Source of the DNA: Pseudomonadota bacterium
Lineage (GTDB): Bacteria > Pseudomonadota > Gammaproteobacteria > SZUA-229
Assembly (NCBI GenBank): GCA_030673345.1
Contig: DAOVJH010000113.1
Location: forward strand, 1-5,620
Direction of reading: 5' to 3'
Length of the DNA stretch: 5,620 nucleotides
This document shows positions 1-5,108 of this stretch, in pieces; position 1 is the first letter of the stretch, and each line of letters starts with the position of its first letter. Made by a program: the position numbers and the translations under genes. A model generated the notes under the pieces. The model did no database searches. It was not told the origin of the DNA and saw only the letters and a list, made by a program, of their open reading frames with translations.

Positions 1-1
1 A

Positions 2-151
2 CCGCATGCTGTCATGGCGATAGAAAATAATAACGACATCCTTATACTGGATAATCAGATCGAGGAAGTGATATCACATGCGGATATTTTTCATTACGTG
101 CCGGTTTATTCGGTGAATGAAAACAACTGGTGGATGCATGTACCAAATTAA
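2..151 (+). CDS. Transglutaminase-like cysteine peptidase (BTLCP/LapG family), C-terminal fragment
   Basis: Frame 2 is open from the window edge to TAA at 149-151, giving 49 residues; the start and catalytic Cys lie outside the window. The fragment begins PHAVMAIENN and continues ILILDNQIEEV, matching the His- and Asp-bearing end of bacterial transglutaminase-like cysteine peptidases (PF06035, DUF920). There the pattern HAVL...LDN supplies two members of a Cys-His-Asp triad; here they would be the His codon at 5-7 and the Asp codon at 50-52, 15 residues apart. The tail (VPVYSVNENNWWMHVPN) resembles the usual end, where the product is positioned by an aromatic stretch. Known members such as LapG are periplasmic proteases that release large adhesins and are restrained by the c-di-GMP receptor LapD. 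The next gene follows after 40 bases on the same strand, suggesting an operon. Family assignment rests on a short fragment, so the substrate is unknown. Confidence 0.72.
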   Translation, partial: PHAVMAIENNNDILILDNQIEEVISHADIFHYVPVYSVNENNWWMHVPN

Positions 152-156
152 TATTG

Positions 157-172
157 CCCTGCCTGCGCAGGG
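157..172 (+). promoter_or_regulatory. Intercistronic hairpin between protease and receptor genes
   Basis: CCCTGC (157-162) and GCAGGG (167-172) form a perfect six-base stem around a CTGC loop, extendable by a G-U and a T-A pair to eight. It lies six bases past the protease stop codon and ten bases before the AGG of the next ribosome binding site. No T-run follows, so it is not a standard intrinsic terminator. It could protect the 3' end of the upstream message or tune the ratio of the two products; that role is inference. Confidence 0.4.
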
Positions 173-191
173 TATCAGTGGCAGGTAAGCC

Positions 192-2231
192 GTGAAGAAT
201 AGATCGACCATAATCGCATTCGTTTTGTTGCTGCTGTTTATCAGCGGCAGTATCTGGCTGGTCTTCGAATATGTTTCAACCGAGAAACAGCGTGACCTGG
301 ATGACTGGCATGCGCGCCTGAACATCATGGCAGAATCACAGCAGCATGCCATCGAGAACTGGTTTGCGGAGCAGGCGGGTTATATCGATGAGCTGGCAAA
401 TAATCCCCTGTTGCAATTGTATGTCAGCCAGGCGTCTTCGGCCGAACTGGCAAACAATGAAACCAGTCGCGGACAGTTACAGCATCTGAAAAACCTGATT
501 AATGCAACAGCCGATCATGCCAGTGTTTTTACGCCGATCAAAAACATCAAGAGCAATCAGCAGAATACGATCAATGATGGAATCGCAGTCGTCAATGATA
601 GTGGTGTGTTGTTGTCGACGCGTTATTTTCCGGTTAAAGATGCCGCCGTAATAGAGTCGTACCGCATGGCATTAAAAAAAGGCAGCAGTTATATATCTGA
701 TATCTATGATGCTGGCCCCGGTGATGATGGCAGTCGTCAGCCACGATTAATAATGGTCGCACCGGTGACTTCAGTGCAGTCGATAAGTTCGAGTGATTAC
801 AGGGCTGCGGTCATCGCCGTGATAAATCCAGAGAAAAGCCTGTACGCGCTATTGCTTAAGGAATGGCTGACAACAAATACTGAAGAGAGTTTGCTGGTGT
901 TGTTAGATGCGGCAAGCATAAATTATCTGAGTCCGCTGAAAGATGGATATGAGATATTCCATAGCCAGGCAAGGGCTGCTGACAAAAGTATTACAGCTGA
1001 AGCAGTGGTTGCAGAAACGGTCGGTGGTTTTACAACCCAGCAGGATTATCGACGTACACCAGTGCTGGCGACAGCCAGGCTGATCCGTAATACTGCGATG
1101 ATGCTGGTGCAGAAGATCGATGTCGATGAGGCACTGGCGGAGTCAAAAGCACACCAGCGTTTTATCCTGACAATATTTTTATTGGTCGTGTTCGTCGTCA
1201 CCATAAGCTTCATCGCGATCTGGCGGCATGCGACCAGCCTTCGCCTGCAGAGAGCAACACGACGATTAAAGGCGCGAGCTGAGCTTTTGAATGCGATAGG
1301 CGATAGCATCAATGATCATATATTTTTACTGAATCATAAAAACAAACTGGTGTTCATAAACGATGCGCTGGCGAGATCGTTTGCTATCGAAAATGTCGAC
1401 ATCCGCGGCAAAGCATTGAACCATATTTTTAATACTGAGATCACGCGACAGTTACTGGATGTAAAACCGGCTGGTATAAATGAGACGGTTCGCAATATAG
1501 AGATGCGTCTGGAATTTGATGGTACCCGGCACGACTATCACGTGTCTGTCGTTCCCTTGAGTCATCCTGATTATAAACGCTCACATCTGTTCGTCATGCA
1601 TGACATAACAAAATTGAAGGATGCGCAGGGCAGGCACAACCGTTTGATGGGCGGGATCATATCGACACTGGCACAGGTTATCGATAAACATGATCCGCAT
1701 TGTGCCCACCATTCGGAAAGAACGAGAGAAGTCGCCGTGTCGATCGCGCAGGCGATGGGCCTGCCTCATGACCGGACAGAGTCGCTGGCGATGGCGGCAC
1801 TGCTGGCAAACATCGGTAAGCTGTATATACCGGCAGAGATGTTAACGACGGTAGAGCCGTTAAACGAAGAGCAGGCGTTGATGTTGAGAGAAAATATCAA
1901 TTACAGTGTAGAGATATTAAAGGACCTCGAGTTCGATGGTCCGGTAATCGATTTCGTGCAACAGAAAAATGAATGTCTCGATGGCAGCGGTTATCCCCAG
2001 GGGTTATCCGGTGAGGCGATCTTTCAGGAGTCCAGGATTTTATCTGTTGCGAATGCTTTTGTTGCGATGACCAGTTCCAGGGCTTACCGGCCGGGTAAGC
2101 CGATCAAAGAAGTGCTCGATATTCTGATATCAGAAGCAGATAGTCGCTATGACCGTCATGTTATCGCTGCCTTATTCCATGTCGCAGAAAATCATTCGGA
2201 CTGGGTCGACTGGCAGCAAGTGAGCGAATAA
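192..2231 (+). CDS. Membrane receptor with dCache-like sensor, PAS and degenerate HD-GYP domain
   Basis: This 679-residue protein starts at GTG 192, with AGG at 183-185 as a plausible ribosome binding site. Visible layout: TM helix about 6-26; periplasmic region about 27-322 with dCache traits (GIAVVNDSGVLLSTR near 130, SSYISDIY near 165-172, a PVTSV...VIAVI core near 191-211); TM helix about 323-344; basic helical linker about 345-362; PAS domain about 362-475; HD-GYP domain about 485-670. Active HD-GYP proteins hydrolyse c-di-GMP at a metal centre held by HD, a following His, HH and a final Asp. Here HD is A539-N540, the next His is N568, HHE is K592-N593-E594 and the last Asp is N621. H507 and the signature DGSGYP (597-602) remain. 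Loss of hydrolysis is therefore very likely, and a ligand- or partner-binding role is inferred. It sits just behind a LapG-like protease gene, which suggests it regulates that protease across the membrane, as LapD does with unrelated cytoplasmic domains. The reading frame is otherwise intact, so this is not a pseudogene. Confidence 0.9.
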   Translation: MKNRSTIIAFVLLLLFISGSIWLVFEYVSTEKQRDLDDWHARLNIMAESQQHAIENWFAEQAGYIDELANNPLLQLYVSQASSAELANNETSRGQLQHLKNLINATADHASVFTPIKNIKSNQQNTINDGIAVVNDSGVLLSTRYFPVKDAAVIESYRMALKKGSSYISDIYDAGPGDDGSRQPRLIMVAPVTSVQSISSSDYRAAVIAVINPEKSLYALLLKEWLTTNTEESLLVLLDAASINYLSPLKDGYEIFHSQARAADKSITAEAVVAETVGGFTTQQDYRRTPVLATARLIRNTAMMLVQKIDVDEALAESKAHQRFILTIFLLVVFVVTISFIAIWRHATSLRLQRATRRLKARAELLNAIGDSINDHIFLLNHKNKLVFINDALARSFAIENVDIRGKALNHIFNTEITRQLLDVKPAGINETVRNIEMRLEFDGTRHDYHVSVVPLSHPDYKRSHLFVMHDITKLKDAQGRHNRLMGGIISTLAQVIDKHDPHCAHHSERTREVAVSIAQAMGLPHDRTESLAMAALLANIGKLYIPAEMLTTVEPLNEEQALMLRENINYSVEILKDLEFDGPVIDFVQQKNECLDGSGYPQGLSGEAIFQESRILSVANAFVAMTSSRAYRPGKPIKEVLDILISEADSRYDRHVIAALFHVAENHSDWVDWQQVSE

Positions 2232-2328
2232 CTTCCTTGTCACAACAATACTAGTCTGCTTTCTTCGCGTCGCTGCGGTGAATCGCTTTTAAGTTTTCTG
2301 ACAGTCCGCCAAATGCCGATAACGGCTA

Positions 2329-3060
2329 TCAGTAATCCGTACGTCGTGGTGAGGAATAACCACCGCCGGCCATGGTGAATGGTGGTGTACGGCCAACCAG
2401 TTCTTCGATCACCTGCAACTCGAGGTCGGTATGATTGATGAACGGTGCTTCGCGGATGTTTCTGCCGCTCGATTCGTTTGAAAGGATGTAACGCGGCGCA
2501 TCATGATGCTGCGAAGTAATGGTTTCTGTGCTGTGTTTGTCCTCATCGGCGTAGAGGTCAACAACACCATAACAGGTGCATATGTATGTCTGGTCCGGCT
2601 CTGCTTCTGTATAGACCCCCGTTCCGCGTATACCGATCGTTGCGTTCGGTGTTTTTATACGATGCTTTGATTTTCCAAAAACTGATAACAGTTTGCCGGT
2701 AACCAGGCGTAAGGTATTAACCAGCATGCCAGAACCGCTTAATTCCAGCCGGCTATTGCTGCGTAATACGAAAGCATCTTTACCGACAGCAAATACGACA
2801 TGGCTGCGCCGCCCTGTTTCGACCACATCACTACCGCTGATCAGGGTGCCCTCATCGGCTTTCTTGCCGTTGACAGATACATTGCCGCGCATATCATAGA
2901 TGGATTTTCCCGGTTCCAGTACTTTAGGGATTTTTCCCATCGCATGCACCGGTTGCAGTATTCCAGCACTGCCACCAGCGACATAGAGCCCTGCTGATAG
3001 TGCTCTGACCAGCATTTCTCTTCGTGGGTCATCAATTTCTTCTTTTGGTTTTCGACGCAT
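2329..3060 (-). CDS. Exported FecR-domain protein with Tat-like signal peptide
   Basis: The start is set at ATG 3060 (243 residues), because AGGAG at 3074-3070 stands nine bases ahead; a longer form from TTG 3096 lacks such support. The N-terminus has a twin-arginine style leader: DPRREMLVRAL (11-21), a small, weakly hydrophobic stretch, then PVHA|MG as likely cleavage site after residue 40. A FecR domain (PF04773) covers about 77-170: GSDVVETGRRSHVVFAVG, then LRLVTGKLLSVFG and the hallmark IKTPNATIGIRGTGVYTE (135-152). After it come CTC (161-163), HHDAPRYI (185-192) and FINHTDLELQVIEELVGRTPPF. The classical FecR is an inner-membrane anti-sigma regulator of iron-citrate transport. This protein has no cytoplasmic N-terminal domain and no TM helix apart from the leader, and no sigma factor gene is nearby, so it is a periplasmic or surface protein that only shares the fold. 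It converges on the receptor gene and diverges from a beta-barrel gene. Its exact job is unknown. Confidence 0.87.
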   Translation of the reverse strand: MRRKPKEEIDDPRREMLVRALSAGLYVAGGSAGILQPVHAMGKIPKVLEPGKSIYDMRGNVSVNGKKADEGTLISGSDVVETGRRSHVVFAVGKDAFVLRSNSRLELSGSGMLVNTLRLVTGKLLSVFGKSKHRIKTPNATIGIRGTGVYTEAEPDQTYICTCYGVVDLYADEDKHSTETITSQHHDAPRYILSNESSGRNIREAPFINHTDLELQVIEELVGRTPPFTMAGGGYSSPRRTDY

Positions 3061-3252
3061 GTTGCTGTTCTCCTGGTATCGTCGTGTATGCCTCAACTTA
3101 ACGTGTTTCTAATAATAGCTAAAAAACCTTCACTATTCTTCATTTGGGATGTGATTTTGCTAACACTTTTGCTATGGTAAACATTAATTTTTAGAAAACT
3201 TGTGATGCCGTCCACATGATGTTAGCTACAGTATAAGGTTAAAAAACAGCAA
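3061..3252. promoter_or_regulatory. Divergent control region between FecR-protein and beta-barrel genes
   Basis: This 192-base gap is AT-rich and lies between the divergent starts at 3060 (-) and 3253 (+), so it should hold promoters for both. Towards the barrel, GGGATG at 3146-3151 and TTTGCT at 3156-3161 have the GG-N10-GC spacing of a sigma-54 promoter (GG 3147-3148, GC 3159-3160), but the -24 part fits poorly. Towards the FecR gene, TATTAT (3117-3112, minus strand) could be a -10 box, without a good -35. GCTAACA (3159-3165) recurs inverted as TGTTAGC (3220-3226). AAGG at 3235-3238 is a distant, weak ribosome binding site for the barrel gene. That the region is regulatory is well supported; each individual site is tentative. 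Confidence 0.5.
3070..3074 (-). promoter_or_regulatory. Ribosome binding site deciding the FecR-protein start
   Basis: Read on the minus strand this is AGGAG, nine bases before ATG 3060. It favours the 243-residue protein over a 255-residue form that would start at TTG 3096. The shorter form also places the twin arginines at residues 13-14, a normal position for a Tat leader. Confidence 0.7.
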
Positions 3253-4140
3253 ATGATAAGAAAATATTTAATTGATAAGCCGTTTTTTTATAATAAGCAT
3301 ACAGTTTTTGTTGTTTTTATGCTGCTTAGTGTGCAGCTTCAGGCGGGCTCGGACGTGTTTGTCGATTTTGAAGCGACCCTCGGGTTTGATGATAATGTTG
3401 CCCGCGCCGCTGAAAATGCGGATATCGAACACGATGGTTTTCTTACGCTTGCTGGTACGGGTGGTTACGAACTGTACCAGGGTGAGTCCAGTGTGCTGAA
3501 TGGTAAAGTGTTGCTGGAAGCAAATCAGTTCTCTCGTTTTAACGGCTTAAGTAATATCGTGGCAGCAGCCAAACTAAATTATACTTTTGGTTTTAGCAGC
3601 AGCTTCGGCGCACCGTGGTTTGCGCTGGACCTGGATTATGGTGTCGTTGAATTTGAGTCGTTCCTGCGTGATAGTAATGTATTCAGAGCAGCGGCAACGA
3701 TGGGCATGCAGATCGATGATGCCACCAGCATGCGCCTGGGTTTTAGTTTTAAAGATCGTGAGGCAGAAAGTGAGGTGTTCACGACGCAGAATGCGTCATT
3801 CTTTATTAACCTGGACTGGGCTGTGCTCAAAAAGCATGTTGTCTATGTGACATATAAGATTGAGACAGGTGATATATTTTCTTCGGCATCAAATCCAGGG
3901 TTATGGCTGATCGATGCTTCGAACAGTAATATCGTTGACGATGATGTTTTTCTGGACAAGAGGGCTTACAGGCTAGATGGAACAACGCAGTTCGTGACAT
4001 TGGGGTATAACATGATCATGGACCTGCATAGCTCGTTTGATCTCTCTGCGCGCTATCTGCAGTCTGAAGCGAATGATGTCAGCCTGGATTACCAGGGCCT
4101 CACCGTACTGGCGAGTTATTTTCATCGCTTTGAGTTTTAA
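3253..4140 (+). CDS. Outer-membrane beta-barrel protein of unknown function
   Basis: The 295-residue product starts at ATG 3253. Residues 1-31 form a signal peptide: basic N-region (RK, K9, K15), hydrophobic core HTVFVVFMLLSVQ and a probable cut at LQA|GS after residue 31. The mature chain alternates polar and hydrophobic residues over many short strands (for example KLNYTFGF, WFALDLDYGV, SMRLGFSF, FVTLGYNMI, TVLASYFHRFEF) and ends in Phe, the Bam-recognised outer-membrane signature. Near the mature N-terminus it reads ATLGFDDNVARAA (41-53), a motif common in outer-membrane beta-barrel proteins found with exported polymers, adhesins or FecR-type proteins. About 264 mature residues would allow roughly 10-14 strands; I could not fix the number. 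Divergence from the FecR-domain gene suggests shared control and a common envelope function. No enzyme motif is visible, and it could be a pore, an assembly factor or a structural barrel. Confidence 0.85.
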   Translation: MIRKYLIDKPFFYNKHTVFVVFMLLSVQLQAGSDVFVDFEATLGFDDNVARAAENADIEHDGFLTLAGTGGYELYQGESSVLNGKVLLEANQFSRFNGLSNIVAAAKLNYTFGFSSSFGAPWFALDLDYGVVEFESFLRDSNVFRAAATMGMQIDDATSMRLGFSFKDREAESEVFTTQNASFFINLDWAVLKKHVVYVTYKIETGDIFSSASNPGLWLIDASNSNIVDDDVFLDKRAYRLDGTTQFVTLGYNMIMDLHSSFDLSARYLQSEANDVSLDYQGLTVLASYFHRFEF

Positions 4141-4164
4141 AGGTCGTTGGTTGATCGGGTGCGT

Positions 4165-4350
4165 TTATTGCACGGAATAGATCATCAGCAGTACAAAAGC
4201 GATCAGTACGGCTACTAATAATAAAAGCGTTCCCCAATGTTTTTCCTCAGCGTTTTTGCTTCTCTCGAGTGCGGGTTTGATGCCCGGTGCGATAAAAAAC
4301 AGCAACAATAATATTGCCGCTGCGGATAGTAGTTGTTGCCAAAGCTCCAT
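4165..4350 (-). CDS. Small two-helix inner-membrane protein, hypothetical
   Basis: A 61-residue protein starts at ATG 4350, with a weak AGAGA (4360-4356) five bases ahead. Helix one spans about residues 7-24 (LLSAAAILLLLFFIAPGI). A charged cytoplasmic-type loop follows, about 25-39 (KPALERSKNAEEKHW), and helix two spans about 40-60. The segregation of charge in the loop and the two clean helices argue for a genuine gene. It begins 15 bases after the cupin stop codon on the same strand, so the two are probably co-transcribed. A different frame overlapping this stretch (4215-4400) gives no membrane or domain pattern and was dismissed. I do not recognise a function. Confidence 0.7.
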   Translation of the reverse strand: MELWQQLLSAAAILLLLFFIAPGIKPALERSKNAEEKHWGTLLLLVAVLIAFVLLMIYSVQ

Positions 4351-4365
4351 GGTGGTCTCTCAGTC

Positions 4366-4641
4366 CTATTCGAAAATATAGTGTTTTTCGATGGGTTCAA
4401 CTATTTTCCACACGCACTTCATACCCTGTGGAAAAAATACCATGTCACCTTCTGTGATAGTCACCGGCTCTTCACCCTCTGGTGTCACGATGGCTTTACC
4501 CTCGACGATATAACAAGTTTCTTTCTGGTCATAGGTCCAGTCAAACTCAGATACACCTTTGGTCCAGACCGGCCAGTCGTCGACATATAAAACATCGAGT
4601 TTTGCCGGTGTAACATTATGTTCGATCGTGATTGAGTCCAT
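4366..4641 (-). CDS. Single-domain cupin protein (DUF861/Cupin_3-like)
   Basis: The 91-residue product starts at ATG 4641 and is one RmlC-like cupin. The sequence matches the Cupin_3 (DUF861, EutQ-like) pattern: WPVWTKGVSEFDWTYDQKE (23-41), TCYIVEGKAIVTPEG (42-56), ITEGDMVFFPQGMKCVWKI (62-80) and EKHYIF near the end. In classical cupins motif one is HxH...E and motif two ends in His. Here E41 is kept, but the His ligands of motif one are absent and motif two carries Cys/Trp (C76, W78), a pattern usual in this subfamily, so metal binding is uncertain. The length suits a stand-alone domain. It is divergent from the thioredoxin gene and precedes a small membrane protein gene on the same strand. 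A small-molecule binding or isomerase-like role is possible, but no substrate can be read from the sequence. Confidence 0.87.
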   Translation of the reverse strand: MDSITIEHNVTPAKLDVLYVDDWPVWTKGVSEFDWTYDQKETCYIVEGKAIVTPEGEEPVTITEGDMVFFPQGMKCVWKIVEPIEKHYIFE

Positions 4642-4673
4642 GTTTATCTTATTGGCAGTTATTGCTGCTGCGT

Positions 4674-4679
4674 ATTATA
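4674..4679 (-). promoter_or_regulatory. Putative -10 box for the cupin operon
   Basis: Read on the minus strand this is TATAAT, an exact sigma-70 -10 hexamer, 33 bases upstream of ATG 4641; transcription would start near 4667. The position expected for a -35 box (about 4697-4702, TACAAT on this strand) matches poorly, so an activator or other contacts may be needed. That position overlaps the -10 box of the opposite promoter. Confidence 0.5.
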
Positions 4680-4700
4680 ACGTGTTGCAGCGCAACATTG

Positions 4701-4706
4701 TATAAT
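4701..4706 (+). promoter_or_regulatory. Putative -10 box for the thioredoxin gene
   Basis: An exact TATAAT lies 29 bases before GTG 4736; transcription would begin near 4713, leaving a short leader of about 23 bases with GGAAG at 4722-4726. The hexamer 17 bases upstream (4678-4683, TAACGT) is a poor -35, and TTGCAG at 4685-4690 is too close. The two promoters overlap back to back and probably cannot be occupied by polymerase at once. Confidence 0.55.
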
Positions 4707-4735
4707 GAGGTTTTTACCGCTGGAAGATATAAGAA

Positions 4736-5086
4736 GTGTTACATAAAAAAGAATTAATATTTGATGTGGATCTCGAACAGTTTGAGGCGTTGGTGCTGGC
4801 GGCATCGGATGAAACGCCTGTGCTGGTCGATCTGTGGGCCGAGTGGTGTTCACCGTGTCTGGTGATAGCGCCGATATTAAAGAAACTGGTCGATGAATAT
4901 GATGGCGGTATAAGACTTGCAAAAGTCGAAGTCGATGAGGGCGAGAATATGAAACTTGCCGGCCGTTATAAAGTCAGAGGATTTCCTACCGTGCTATTGA
5001 TCAAAAATGGCGAAGAGGTGGCCCGTTTCAGTGGTGCTAAGCCGCTTTCTTTTTTACGTGAGTTCGTCGATTCACATATCGATTGA
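4736..5086 (+). CDS. Thioredoxin with WCSPC active site
   Basis: The 116-residue product starts at GTG 4736, with GGAAG (4722-4726) nine bases ahead. It is a single cytoplasmic thioredoxin fold without signal peptide or membrane segment. The active site is W37-C38-S39-P40-C41 within VDLWAEWCSPC, where D32 matches the buried Asp of classical thioredoxins (Asp26 in E. coli). The cis-proline loop is RGFPT with P84, followed by the usual VLLIKNGEEVARFSGA. Thioredoxins reduce protein disulfides using electrons from thioredoxin reductase. The one change from the textbook site is Ser in place of Gly in WCGPC, which may shift redox potential or substrate choice. The protein is a little longer than the usual 105-110 residues because of its N-terminus (MLHKKELIFDVD). 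The gene is divergent from the cupin gene and converges with the TgpA-like gene. It is unlikely to be the cell's only thioredoxin, but that is inference. Confidence 0.93.
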   Translation: MLHKKELIFDVDLEQFEALVLAASDETPVLVDLWAEWCSPCLVIAPILKKLVDEYDGGIRLAKVEVDEGENMKLAGRYKVRGFPTVLLIKNGEEVARFSGAKPLSFLREFVDSHID

Positions 5087-5108
5087 TGCTGGATAATGAT
5101 CTGCTCTA

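Larger units (their letters stand above)
4674..4706. repeat. 33-base imperfect palindrome spanning the divergent promoters
   Basis: The palindrome is centred on base 4690. The core TGTTGC (4683-4688), AGC, GCAACA (4692-4697) is a perfect six-base inverted repeat. Flanking it are three unmatched bases on each side (4680-4682 and 4698-4700), then ATTATA (4674-4679) and TATAAT (4701-4706), again a perfect six-base pair. Twelve of fifteen arm positions therefore pair. The symmetry covers both outward-facing -10 boxes and has the form expected of a site for a dimeric regulator. Which protein binds, if any, cannot be told from the window. Confidence 0.65.

Noticed and set aside
74..352. Minus-strand ORF across the protease/receptor junction
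   Set aside because: It overlaps two recognisable genes on the other strand and has no recognisable domain.
1046..1312. Minus-strand ORF inside the receptor gene
   Set aside because: It is low in domain content and rich in Arg, Ser and Thr; it is antisense to a clearly real gene.
192..2231. Receptor gene as a decaying pseudogene because of lost HD-GYP residues
   Set aside because: The frame is intact over 679 codons and the rest of the domain is well kept, which fits selection for a non-catalytic role.
2311..2324. GCCG-ATAA-CGGC hairpin between the convergent receptor and FecR genes, as a terminator
   Set aside because: The stem is only four pairs with no T-run on either side; no convincing terminator is visible in 2232-2328.
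2329..3060. FecR protein as the anti-sigma regulator of iron-citrate uptake
   Set aside because: There is no N-terminal anti-sigma domain or central TM helix, a signal peptide is present instead, and no ECF sigma factor or TonB receptor gene is adjacent in the window.
3061..3096. Longer FecR-protein start at TTG 3096 adding 12 residues
   Set aside because: It relies on a rare start codon without a visible ribosome binding site, while ATG 3060 has AGGAG nine bases ahead and gives a normal leader.
4159..4173. GTGC...GCAC stem between the convergent barrel and small membrane protein genes
   Set aside because: It has four pairs with a seven-base AT-rich loop, lies partly inside the small gene and lacks a T-run.
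4333..4590. Plus-strand ORF across the cupin gene
   Set aside because: It is antisense to a cupin with clear family motifs and has no recognisable pattern of its own.
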